A DNA stretch of 21,504 nucleotides from positions 1 to 21,504 of the IMG/VR virus record IMGVR_UViG_3300022200_000624, one strand, 5' to 3'. Shown here in pieces: positions 1 to 5,178 of this stretch. The position numbers were made by a program, and so were the translations under genes. The notes under the pieces were generated by a model that saw nothing but the letters and a program-made list of their open reading frames with translations, did not search any database and was not told where the DNA came from. Origin of the DNA: a virus. Each line of letters starts with the position of its first letter. Position 1 is the stretch's first letter.

Positions 1-83
1 TCAAGTTTGTCTAAGAAGTCCTGCTCCATACGGTTCTCACCCGTATGTTGGCAGTTAAACTCTTCTCTAGTGAAGTATTTCAT
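1..83 (-). CDS. M15-family peptidase (probable endolysin), N-terminal part
   Basis: Only the first 27 codons are in the window; the gene runs off the left edge. The start is the ATG at 83-81, 23 bases after the stop of the upstream gene; I see no strong ribosome binding site. The visible residues (MKYFTREEFNCQHTG, then ENRM and FLDKL) match the N-terminus of phage Zn-dependent D-Ala-D-Ala carboxypeptidase-like lysins (Peptidase_M15_3): an F-x3-EF-x-C opening, a G-x-N-x-M turn and an FLDKL helix. Members cleave peptidoglycan cross-bridges at lysis. The zinc ligands and catalytic residues lie outside the window, so activity cannot be judged. It follows a terminase-small-subunit-like gene on the same strand, which fits a late packaging/lysis block. 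Confidence 0.6.
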   Translation of the reverse strand, partial: MKYFTREEFNCQHTGENRMEQDFLDKL

Positions 84-106
84 GCGTAAGCTGTTCGATT
101 CTTTCT

Positions 107-538
107 TTAATCTTCTGGATCTTGGACTGCAACGATAGAATCTTCTTCTTCCCTTGTCGTTTCAGTTCCTTGTGTAATAGACGTAGCTCCAACACCAGTG
201 ATGTTAATCTGTATCGCACTTCTTCCTGCATCTTTGATTATATCCTTTTCAAATGCAGCAATAGGAAGGATACGATCCATTACCAACTTCCATGCTGCTG
301 CTTGGTTTTTGTGTTCTGGGTCTGTAGCCGCTTCAAATATAGCATCCATTACGGCACGAGAACGAGGAGAGTTTAACATCCTCGCTTTGTACTCATTTAT
401 AATTGCAGCGTCACCCTTTGGTCTACCTACAGCCCTTCTGCCCCCCTTTTTCTTGGAGGAAACAGAAGATTTTTTAGGGCGACCAACAGGATTAGTCGCG
501 TTTGGCGACGCTTTACCTGATTGTTTGTCGTTATCCAT
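107..538 (-). CDS. Putative terminase small subunit-like DNA-binding protein
   Basis: 143 aa. The N-terminal 45 residues are basic and low in complexity (Ser, Lys, Gly, Pro) and hold two GRPK motifs (VGRPKKS and VGRPKGD, about residues 18 and 38), which resemble AT-hook minor-groove binders. Next comes a predicted helical segment (about 48-100: NEYKARML, AAAWKLVMDRILP), then a short beta-like IQINITGVG stretch and an acidic tail. I recall similar proteins in marine podoviruses annotated as hypothetical or terminase small subunit; the call rests on that resemblance and on position (first gene of the - strand unit, before a lysin). A terminase small subunit would recognise phage DNA for packaging. 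It could instead be a transcription regulator of the adjacent control region. It lies downstream of the 668-696 promoter with a leader of about 120 bases. Confidence 0.45.
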   Translation of the reverse strand: MDNDKQSGKASPNATNPVGRPKKSSVSSKKKGGRRAVGRPKGDAAIINEYKARMLNSPRSRAVMDAIFEAATDPEHKNQAAAWKLVMDRILPIAAFEKDIIKDAGRSAIQINITGVGATSITQGTETTREEEDSIVAVQDPED

Positions 539-667
539 CTATATAGACTCAACCTAGTTGGGTTTTTTGGTTCTTTTCTTATATTTGTTTCTATTTGTTG
601 TATGTAATAGTAATATTTAGATACGTTATTCGTAAATAGGAACTGCATTGTTCTATATATACATATT

Positions 668-696
668 ATTATAGCATATTTTTTACTAAAAGTCAA
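668..696 (-). promoter_or_regulatory. Near-consensus sigma70 promoter, leftward
   Basis: Read on the - strand: TTGACT (-35, 5 of 6 matches, at 696-691), a 17-base spacer, then TATAAT (-10, 6 of 6, at 673-668). It points at the 143-aa terminase-like gene and probably drives the - strand unit. Boxes and spacing are directly visible; activity is inferred. Confidence 0.75.
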
Positions 697-739
697 GAAC
701 TTTTTATAAAATAAGAAATATTACCTGTAGGACAGTGGT

Positions 740-776
740 TTTACAGTGCAGATTCTGTACATTTACAGTGCAGATT
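740..776. repeat. Two 15-bp direct repeats 22 bp apart
   Basis: TTTACAGTGCAGATT occurs at 740-754 and again, identical, at 762-776. The 22-base period is close to two turns of the helix, so two protein copies would sit on the same face. This arrangement suits an operator or an origin iteron. Confidence 0.7.
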
Positions 777-777
777 A

Positions 778-809
778 GCATTATGCAAGTTGCATTATGC
801 AATTAATTG
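778..809. repeat. Repeated GCATTATGCAA words and palindromes
   Basis: GCATTATGCAA occurs at 778-788 and 792-802 (14-base period). The second lies in TTGCATTATGCAA, a dyad with a single central base, and runs into CAATTAATTG (800-809), a perfect 10-bp palindrome. It directly follows the 740-776 repeats, so the two sets form one cluster of about 70 bases of probable protein-binding DNA. Confidence 0.6.
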
Positions 810-1043
810 AAAAATAAGAACAAACAACTAGATTTGCTATGGCCTAATTTGACTCTTTTTTGTATCTGTGGGGCACCACCGCGCGCAGAACTGCAAAATT
901 CCCCTCCCCCGGTGTCAAAATAGAACCGGCCTATGGTGATCAATGCAGAATTAGGCAGAATGAGAGGCAATGAAGGTCCACATATAGCCCGACACTATCG
1001 ACCAACACAGCGCCATTGATGGGTTCTCATGGCCTATGACAAG

Positions 1044-1061
1044 ACTTAAATGCATTTAAGT
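1044..1061. promoter_or_regulatory. 18-bp perfect palindrome, candidate operator (copy 1)
   Basis: ACTTAAATGCATTTAAGT is a perfect dyad with the core TTAAATGCATTTAA, shared with 1999-2014 and 9784-9797. It lies 18 bases upstream of a TTGACA box (1079-1084) and about 90 bases before the 178-aa gene. A run of T follows (1061-1067), so a weak AT-rich terminator hairpin is an alternative reading. Confidence 0.6.
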
Positions 1062-1151
1062 TTTTTTCTGATTATCTGTTGACATTTGAAAAACGAAGCC
1101 TCAGACTGTGTGCATGGTGCTATTCCGCACTGTTGCTAAAGGTAGATAGAT

Positions 1152-1688
1152 ATGAAAGCTGAAAACGTACAATCCAACACAAGCGCACCATTCATCGCTG
1201 GTCGACAGTTTGGAAAATTCCACAATGACCAGTCCACACTGTTATCCGTTCGGCTGTTGGACGATGCAAGGAAGATCCACACGGTTCAGGATATGAAGGA
1301 TTACATCGCGGGCTACAAGGAAACACTGACCGGCACTGACAGCTCAAAAGATGCGATGGCGTCAATGGTGCGAACGATCCTCAAGGTTGCCACGGGACTG
1401 GACGCCAAACTGTGCGAGTACCACAAGGTCAAGACACCCGCCGCCGGTCAGAAGGTAGTCAAAGCCAAAATGGATAAGGGCGTGAAGGGTATCGACTCAC
1501 TCGCCAAGGCGCTCCGCATCCCTAGTGCTGGAAAAGCTGAAGGCGACGGTGAAGGATCCGAACCAACCGCCAACGATGCCAAGGATCTGGCGACGCTATG
1601 GTCGACGTTCATAGGTGACGCGCTCAGCAACGGGCACACCAAGGATGACATCGCCGCGTTCATCGCTACCCTTGACCTCTCCGCATGA
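1152..1688 (+). CDS. Hypothetical 178-aa protein of a GC-rich cassette
   Basis: Not recognised. The protein appears mainly helical and soluble, with no signal peptide or membrane segment. Residues 62-100 (around MVRTILKVATGLDAK) and the C-terminal 40 residues (TLWSTFIGDALS, then DDIAAFIATLDL) look like amphipathic helices. They are joined by a Lys-rich stretch and a Gly/Glu/Ser linker at about residues 127-142. The start has only a weak AAAGGTAG ribosome site nearby. Base use differs from the neighbours: three 60-base lines counted by hand gave 53-62% G+C with many C-ending codons, against about 43% in a line of the following gene block. The stop overlaps the next ATG (ATGA) and a terminator follows, so the pair forms a self-contained unit, as expected of a phage moron. 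Function unknown. Confidence 0.8.
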   Translation: MKAENVQSNTSAPFIAGRQFGKFHNDQSTLLSVRLLDDARKIHTVQDMKDYIAGYKETLTGTDSSKDAMASMVRTILKVATGLDAKLCEYHKVKTPAAGQKVVKAKMDKGVKGIDSLAKALRIPSAGKAEGDGEGSEPTANDAKDLATLWSTFIGDALSNGHTKDDIAAFIATLDLSA

Positions 1689-1756
1689 ATGACACCATGG
1701 GATTAATCCTGATAGCTTGCTTTCTGCTTATCGTTTACGCTGAATTGACAAGCTAA
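1685..1756 (+). CDS. 23-aa single-span membrane peptide
   Basis: The ATG overlaps the TGA of the 178-aa gene by four bases (ATGA), the coupling signal used throughout this genome. The peptide starts MNDTMGLILIACFL, continues with LIVYAEL and ends TS. It is a short polar N-terminus followed by about 16 hydrophobic residues, enough for one membrane span. The stop at 1754-1756 is 14 bases before a rho-independent terminator, so this is the last cistron of the unit. Peptides of this kind can act as small toxins, lysis modulators or superinfection-exclusion factors, but nothing here identifies one. Its small size leaves some chance that it is not translated. Confidence 0.5.
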   Translation: MNDTMGLILIACFLLIVYAELTS

Positions 1757-1770
1757 TCTGACCCCTACCG

Positions 1771-1800
1771 AAACCCTGCCAGCAATGGTGGGGTTTTTTT
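1771..1800 (+). terminator. Rho-independent terminator
   Basis: An 11-bp stem (1771-1781 with 1786-1796, including two G-T pairs) is closed by a GCAA loop of the GNRA type and ends in seven T (1794-1800). It closes the 1152-1756 unit and separates it from the promoter at 1931. Confidence 0.88.
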
Positions 1801-1930
1801 ATGCCCGTAATTCTCTCTGTATCGCTCTCTAAGCGACGTTCTATTCCTACCCTATACCATACCCTTGCTTTTGTTATCGTTGCTCACAGCGTCATACAGA
1901 GCCTCTCATAGCGTCGCTAGGCGCGTCTAT
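1801..1930. other. Gene-free spacer between terminator and promoter
   Basis: Between the terminator and the 1931 promoter I see no supportable gene. The stretch carries several AGCG/CGTCGCT words in inverted orientation (1831-1837 AGCGACG against CGTCGCT near 1912) that may be incidental. The gene-free interval continues through the promoter and palindrome to the start at 2029. Confidence 0.5.
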
Positions 1931-1959
1931 TTGACATGGTTATTATGCTGTGCGATAAT
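1931..1959 (+). promoter_or_regulatory. Strong sigma70 promoter for the small early genes
   Basis: TTGACA (1931-1936, 6 of 6), a 17-base spacer, then GATAAT (1954-1959, 5 of 6). It points at the gene starting at 2029, and the transcript would run through the palindrome at 1999-2014 just before the ribosome binding site. This is one of the best bacterial promoter matches in the window. Confidence 0.82.
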
Positions 1960-1998
1960 ATGTGCTGGCTGGGGCGATAACGTCCAGCTATATCGAAA

Positions 1999-2014
1999 TT
2001 TAAATGCATTTAAA
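1999..2014. promoter_or_regulatory. 16-bp perfect palindrome, candidate operator (copy 2)
   Basis: TTTAAATGCATTTAAA sits 40-55 bases downstream of the -10 box of the 1931 promoter and directly before the AAGGAGG ribosome site (2017-2023). A dimeric protein bound here could block transcription; the same bases in RNA could form only a weak A-U hairpin. It shares the 14-bp core with 1044-1061 and 9784-9797. Confidence 0.65.
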
Positions 2015-2028
2015 AAAAGGAGGCGGTG

Positions 2029-2211
2029 ATGGTACTAACGAAAGAGCAACGTCATGCACTGTTGCGTGTGTGGCAACGTGGTGGATCAGACTTGAGTTAC
2101 TTGCAGTTTAGGCGTAGTGTTGAGTCTGGTTTTTGTATGGATGGCGCAGTCGTAGTGCCGTGGTGTGGTATGTGGCTCGCCATTGAGACTGATGGGTATA
2201 CCCATAGCTAA
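2029..2211 (+). CDS. Hypothetical 60-aa protein
   Basis: First gene after the strong promoter. The ribosome site AAGGAGG (2017-2023) is 5 bases before the ATG at 2029, which makes that the start rather than the in-frame GTG at 2026. The N-terminal half is basic and helical (TKEQRHALLRVWQRG). The C-terminal half is hydrophobic, with Trp at 45 and 49 and Cys at 36 and 46 around VVVPWCGMWLAIE. It is too short and interrupted for a clear membrane span. I recall similar short proteins in marine phage early regions, but no function. As the gene nearest the promoter it is expected to be among the first made after infection. Confidence 0.8.
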   Translation: MVLTKEQRHALLRVWQRGGSDLSYLQFRRSVESGFCMDGAVVVPWCGMWLAIETDGYTHS

Positions 2212-2224
2212 AGAGGAGTAAGTG

Positions 2225-2425
2225 ATGGACAAAAAGCAACAAGTAATTTCAGCCCTCATGCGGAAGATCGAGAACTGTCGGTCTGAGGCAAAGTACTATT
2301 ATGAAAAGGCAGAATCTGATCCTGAGTCATCTGAATCTGCTACTTGGAAAGTGTTGCAGGGATACATGGAAGGTCGTGCATCTGCCTTTCAATGGGCACT
2401 TGATACTATTACGGAGGAGTTGTGA
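2225..2425 (+). CDS. Hypothetical 66-aa helical protein
   Basis: The ribosome site AGGAG at 2213-2217 is 7 bases before the ATG at 2225, favouring it over the GTG at 2222. Nearly the whole protein looks helical and charged (KKQQVISALMRKIENC, EAKYYYEKAE, GYMEGRASAFQWAL), with a Ser/Glu-rich turn near residues 33-40. That suggests a small helical hairpin. Function unknown. Its stop overlaps the next start by one base (TGATG). Confidence 0.78.
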   Translation: MDKKQQVISALMRKIENCRSEAKYYYEKAESDPESSESATWKVLQGYMEGRASAFQWALDTITEEL

Positions 2426-2652
2426 TGAGCAGACCTATACATGAGATAGCGCGTGACGTTAACGCTACGTGGTCGAAGGTGTCACCGTATGCACAGCCAT
2501 ACCTTGACGCCATGCAGTACCTGACTAGCATTGACGATGACTATTACCTTGACAGTGGTAGGAGTGTGGTGCTTTACTTTCTATCGAACGCTGCCTCGTG
2601 GCGTGGTGATGATGCGAGGCGTATCAAGAAGGAGTTAAAGGAGATGTTATGA
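2425..2652 (+). CDS. Hypothetical 75-aa protein
   Basis: The start at 2425 shares one base with the previous stop and is preceded by a strong GGAGGAG site (2413-2419). The protein has a polar N-terminus, an aromatic-rich middle (YLDAMQYL, DDDYYLDSGR), a short hydrophobic stretch (SVVLYFLSNAASW) and a basic, helical C-terminus ending ELKEML. Not recognised. It overlaps the next gene by four bases. Confidence 0.78.
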   Translation: MSRPIHEIARDVNATWSKVSPYAQPYLDAMQYLTSIDDDYYLDSGRSVVLYFLSNAASWRGDDARRIKKELKEML

Positions 2653-2894
2653 GGGAAAAAGTAGAGGAGTCGTTGTATTCAAAGATGCAACCAACGTGGA
2701 TGCATAGTGAATGTGGACGCTTGGATGCGAGACTAGCGATAGTGGATCCAATGAAGGAGTGCGCTAGACGTTCAAGAAGAAAACGATTCAAGGTAGTTCT
2801 TTACTTTGATGGATCATTTAGCCATCAGTTTTATTTGGATACTATCGAAGATGGACACTATGCTATGCGTAGATACGTGGAGAAAAAGTTATGA
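2649..2894 (+). CDS. Hypothetical 81-aa basic protein
   Basis: ATGA overlap with the previous gene and an AAAGGAG ribosome site just upstream. Residues 40-50 (ARRSRRKRFK) form a strongly basic patch, followed by a beta-like KVVLYFDGSFSHQFYL segment and a basic end. The patch could bind nucleic acid, but no family is recognised. It overlaps the following gene by four bases. Confidence 0.75.
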   Translation: MREKVEESLYSKMQPTWMHSECGRLDARLAIVDPMKECARRSRRKRFKVVLYFDGSFSHQFYLDTIEDGHYAMRRYVEKKL

Positions 2895-3505
2895 GTGTAC
2901 TTACTGATGCACGAGATGCAGTGGGTGGACTAGCTAACCCAAGCAAGGTTCCGTGCAGATCCACATCAACACCAGCGGAGAACTGTCACACTGGTTCCAA
3001 GCTCATGAAGGTGAAGGGGTCTGTGTGTGAGGACTGCTATGCTTGCAAGGGTAACTATGTTTTTCCTAATGTAAAGAAGGCGTTGAAGCGTAGACTTGAT
3101 GCTCTTTCTCATCCTGATTGGGTGGAGAACATGGCGATAGCTATCAACAAAGCGCCATACTTTAGGTGGCATGACTCGGGTGACATCCAAGGTGTGTGGC
3201 ATTTGTCTAACATCGTGGAGGTGGCAAGGCGTACACCTGAGACTAAACACTGGTTGCCTACGCGTGAGGCCAAGTACGTGTCGCAGTACAGTGGTGACAT
3301 TCCGGACAATCTGATTGTGCGTGTGTCTGCTGCGATGGTTGACGGGTCACCACCGAAGAGGTTCAGCTTGACATCAACAGTACACAGGAATAGAATCCCT
3401 ACTGACTCGTTCGTATGCCCCGCACCCAAGCAGGACAACAAGTGTGGTGAGTGTCGAGCGTGTTGGGATAAAGCAGTACCGAACGTAAGTTACACACATC
3501 ATTAG
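2891..3505 (+). CDS. gp88-like cysteine-rich phage protein
   Basis: 204 aa. I associate this pattern with the phage family named gene product 88 (gp88, first annotated in mycobacteriophages and also seen in marine phages), whose biochemical role I do not know. It has nine cysteines in two groups: C22, C32 and C46-x2-C49-x2-C52 near the N-terminus, and C176 with C185-x2-C188-x2-C191 near the C-terminus. A conserved-looking RWHDSGD (92-98) and a PTREAKY (123-129) lie between them. The spacing suggests metal or iron-sulfur binding in which both ends may contribute ligands (inference). It is the largest protein in the small early gene block. The start shares ATGA with the previous stop and has a GGAG site upstream. 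Confidence 0.72.
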   Translation: MSVLTDARDAVGGLANPSKVPCRSTSTPAENCHTGSKLMKVKGSVCEDCYACKGNYVFPNVKKALKRRLDALSHPDWVENMAIAINKAPYFRWHDSGDIQGVWHLSNIVEVARRTPETKHWLPTREAKYVSQYSGDIPDNLIVRVSAAMVDGSPPKRFSLTSTVHRNRIPTDSFVCPAPKQDNKCGECRACWDKAVPNVSYTHH

Positions 3506-3515
3506 GAGGCTAACG

Positions 3516-3764
3516 ATGGGGACAGCTAGTATGTATGGTAATCAGGTGATGGATGTGGAGTTAGACTGTGAGTGGATGTCTATATACGCAACCATTGAGT
3601 ACACAATCTACAGTGCTGATAACGAGGAGGACTTAGTTGAATTGGTATCAGTTAAATCGCGTGGAGTTGACATCACTAATTGGATCAACACTAGTTATAT
3701 ATTCGATCTTATTTCTGATGAGATAAGCAACGCAGACTACCATCATAGTGATCATGGAGATTAA
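3516..3764 (+). CDS. Hypothetical 82-aa acidic protein
   Basis: AGGAGG (3505-3510) precedes the ATG at 3516 with 5 bases between. The protein is acidic and rich in Asp, Glu, Tyr and Ile, with alternating hydrophobic residues suggestive of beta strands (VELDCEWMSIYATIEYTIY) and a His/Asp-rich end (DYHHSDHGD). Small acidic proteins of this kind in phage early regions sometimes mimic DNA or inhibit host enzymes, but nothing specific supports that here. Confidence 0.75.
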   Translation: MGTASMYGNQVMDVELDCEWMSIYATIEYTIYSADNEEDLVELVSVKSRGVDITNWINTSYIFDLISDEISNADYHHSDHGD

Positions 3765-3766
3765 TC

Positions 3767-3910
3767 ATGGCTATCGTGACGATTGAATTAGAAATGGAAA
3801 TTGATAAAGATTTAGGCATAATCACACTGCCAGAGGTAATAAATTATTTAGAAAATCTTATTGAAAATAACTGCTTAGATTTTAGTGTACAAACTGGAGA
3901 TGAAGTATGA
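3767..3910 (+). CDS. Hypothetical 47-aa acidic protein
   Basis: A short gene between two others. GGAG (3756-3759) lies 7 bases before the ATG at 3767, and the stop overlaps the next start as ATGA (3907-3910), so it fits the run exactly. It opens MAIVTIELEMEID, has a central LPEVINYLENLIENN helix and ends GDEV. It is acidic and lower in G+C than its neighbours. Function unknown. Confidence 0.65.
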   Translation: MAIVTIELEMEIDKDLGIITLPEVINYLENLIENNCLDFSVQTGDEV

Positions 3911-4269
3911 TTGTTCAATTTGATACAGCGTTACCTGAGTATGCCGCACCGGGAGAGCGTCCTGTCTTGCAGGATCTGGTGCGTATCTGTCTTGAGGACA
4001 ACAACAGAGTGTCCGTATGGGACGGGGAAGAACTGTCTGTGCAGGGATGTAACAACAACCTCAACATCCTGAAGAACTTATCGCAGACTGATATGGATCA
4101 GCTAGAGGTGTACGATAAGGACGGTAACTATCGTGGGTTCTTCTCGTTGATATACAACAACGGATCAGAGCATGAGCCTATGATTGTGATCTCTGATTAC
4201 AGTGCTAACGAGTGGACAGATCGTGTGTACCGCAGGCTCGAGGAAATATACGGAGGATATGAGCTATGA
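3907..4269 (+). CDS. Hypothetical 120-aa acidic protein
   Basis: Starts in an ATGA overlap with the 47-aa gene, with GGAG a few bases upstream. The composition is acidic, with predicted mixed alpha/beta structure: VLQDLVRICLEDNNRVSVWDG, then NLNILKNLSQTD, then a beta-like GFFSLIYNNG and MIVISDYS, and a charged final helix (DRVYRRLEEIYGG). No catalytic motif, metal site or membrane segment stands out. Not recognised. It overlaps the next gene by four bases. Confidence 0.78.
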   Translation: MIVQFDTALPEYAAPGERPVLQDLVRICLEDNNRVSVWDGEELSVQGCNNNLNILKNLSQTDMDQLEVYDKDGNYRGFFSLIYNNGSEHEPMIVISDYSANEWTDRVYRRLEEIYGGYEL

Positions 4270-4484
4270 GTTATTACATCAAACCAGTTGATGAGCTAAG
4301 ACCGGGACGCCTTGCTGTGTACCGTATGGTCAAGAGGCTGCGTGACTTCAAGCCAGAGAACGGTGTTGAATACATGGTGTTCCCAAGTAAGAAGGCAATG
4401 AAGACAGCGTTGTTTATTGACTTGTATTGTGGTAAGAATGGTAAGCTAGTCAAGCTCAAAGACAGATCGATGATGAGGTTCTAA
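4266..4484 (+). CDS. Hypothetical 72-aa basic protein
   Basis: ATGA overlap with the previous gene. The protein is basic (many Lys and Arg), opening MSYYIKPVDELRPGRLAVYR and ending KLVKLKDRSMMRF. A PSKKAMKTALFIDLY helix lies in the middle. Unlike its acidic upstream neighbour it could bind nucleic acid or an acidic partner, but no family is recognised. It ends one base before the sigma-like gene. Confidence 0.75.
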   Translation: MSYYIKPVDELRPGRLAVYRMVKRLRDFKPENGVEYMVFPSKKAMKTALFIDLYCGKNGKLVKLKDRSMMRF

Positions 4485-4485
4485 C

Positions 4486-4680
4486 ATGAGACACGGTATG
4501 ACGTACGCTCAGATCGCTGAGGTGTTGGGTGTGTCAAGCGAAACAGTACGTAACATTGAGCGTAAAGCGTTATGGAAACTGAAGCGGTCAGGTAAGTTGG
4601 ACAGGTTCAAGGACTTATTGGATGCACCTGTCGAGGAGTATTACGGTGAAAACTACAGGAGAATCAAGCATGGAAAATGA
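4486..4680 (+). CDS. Sigma-70 region 4-like helix-turn-helix protein
   Basis: 64 aa. Residues 5-34 (MTYAQIAEVLGVSSETVRNI, then ERKALWKLKR) match the sigma70 region 4.2 pattern: a first helix, a G-V-S-x-E-T-V-R turn and recognition helix, and the E-x-K-A-L-x-K-L-(K/R) end seen in RpoD-type factors. Region 4 contacts the -35 box and the RNA polymerase beta flap. Regions 1, 2 and 3 are absent, so it cannot act as a complete sigma factor. It could compete with host region 4, act as a co-activator, or be a plain transcription regulator such as the reader of the nearby palindromes (inference). The start at 4486 has GAGG about 8 bases upstream. The 3' end overlaps the next gene by 11 bases. Confidence 0.75.
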   Translation: MRHGMTYAQIAEVLGVSSETVRNIERKALWKLKRSGKLDRFKDLLDAPVEEYYGENYRRIKHGK

Positions 4681-5095
4681 TGAGCAAAGACGACTATCGG
4701 TTATAGAAGACTTTGGATTCAGAGACTTAGCACACCTGTGTAAGTTTACAGAGTATCTGTCTGGTGCTAAGTTCATGATTAAAAAGTATGACGATGACAC
4801 TGTTAAGGTTTTGTATACTGATGGTGACAGTGGGACGATGGAGTTTGGATACTCTGAAATATATGACAGGCACGGGTATCAAATGGAATTGATTGCGTGT
4901 AGTTGGTGTGACATAACACCAGAATATATACAAAAAATTAACAGAGTTTTTACTAGACCTGACAAATACCATGATGGTCAGGTGGTCGTGTTTGAAAAAC
5001 CATGCACTACTGTCTCGTGGGATAGTGATGAGTGGAACGAACGTATGATTAATGCGAAAAAAGACCGAGAAAACAGGTTGTCACAGCAGCGCTGA
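4670..5095 (+). CDS. Hypothetical 141-aa protein
   Basis: The ATG at 4670 has AGGAG (4657-4661) 8 bases upstream; an earlier in-frame start inside the previous gene lacks such a site. The protein is acidic to neutral: an N-terminal helical part (RRLSVIEDFGFRDLAHLC), a beta-rich middle (DTVKVLYTDGDSGTMEFGY, MELIACSWCDI) and a charged Lys/Arg/Glu end. Cys at about 84 and 87 region (ACSWC) could be a metal pair, but no partner pair is seen. Not recognised. It is the last gene of the small early block; the next promoter overlaps its 3' end. Confidence 0.78.
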   Translation: MENDEQRRLSVIEDFGFRDLAHLCKFTEYLSGAKFMIKKYDDDTVKVLYTDGDSGTMEFGYSEIYDRHGYQMELIACSWCDITPEYIQKINRVFTRPDKYHDGQVVVFEKPCTTVSWDSDEWNERMINAKKDRENRLSQQR

Positions 5096-5107
5096 GTGTG
5101 CTACAAT
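5078..5107 (+). promoter_or_regulatory. Extended -10 promoter for the replication operon
   Basis: TTGTCA (5078-5083, 5 of 6), an 18-base spacer, then TGC plus TACAAT (5099-5107; -10 box 5 of 6, with the TG of an extended -10). It overlaps the end of the 141-aa gene and points at the replication genes from 5179. Confidence 0.65.
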
Positions 5108-5126
5108 CTCTATATAGATAACTAAG

Positions 5127-5165
5127 TATTACTATTATTAATACTATTACTACTATTACTAATAC
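5127..5165 (+). repeat. TAT/TAC trinucleotide-like tract in the operon leader
   Basis: A 39-base stretch built almost only of ATT, ACT and TAC steps lies between the 5078 promoter and the first gene of the replication operon. It has no G, so the leader RNA would be unstructured, which may help ribosome loading. Replication slippage could also have made it. Confidence 0.6.
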
Positions 5166-5178
5166 ATAGGAACTACAT

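Larger units (their letters stand above)
539..1151. other. Divergent gene-free control region
   Basis: About 610 bases without a convincing gene, between a - strand gene (start 538) and a + strand gene (start 1152). Bases 560-720 are strongly AT-rich and hold a near-consensus - strand promoter. A weak + strand promoter-like pair (TTTACT at 682-687, 17 bases, TATAAA at 705-710) overlaps it. Bases 740-809 contain direct repeats and small palindromes, 838-1040 is GC-richer with repeated GGCCTA and GCAGAAT words, and 1044-1061 is an 18-bp palindrome followed by a T tract. A TTGACA box at 1079-1084 lacks a good -10. By position this could be the early/late switch, an origin of replication, or both (inference). 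Confidence 0.6.

Noticed and set aside
198-557. A 119-codon + strand frame opposite the terminase-like gene
   Set aside because: Shadow of the - strand gene; no ribosome site and no plausible protein features.
427-696. An 89-codon - strand frame across the terminase-like gene start and AT-rich region
   Set aside because: Overlaps the real 143-aa gene in another frame and would begin upstream of the mapped -10 box; composition is that of random AT-rich DNA.
1079-1107. A promoter at the TTGACA box before the 178-aa gene
   Set aside because: The -35 is perfect, but at 16-18 bases spacing the -10 candidates match at only about 3 of 6 positions; kept only as a note in the control region.
1801-1911. 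A 36-codon + strand frame starting at ATG 1801
   Set aside because: The ATG directly follows the terminator T tract, no ribosome binding site can precede it, and the product has no recognisable features.
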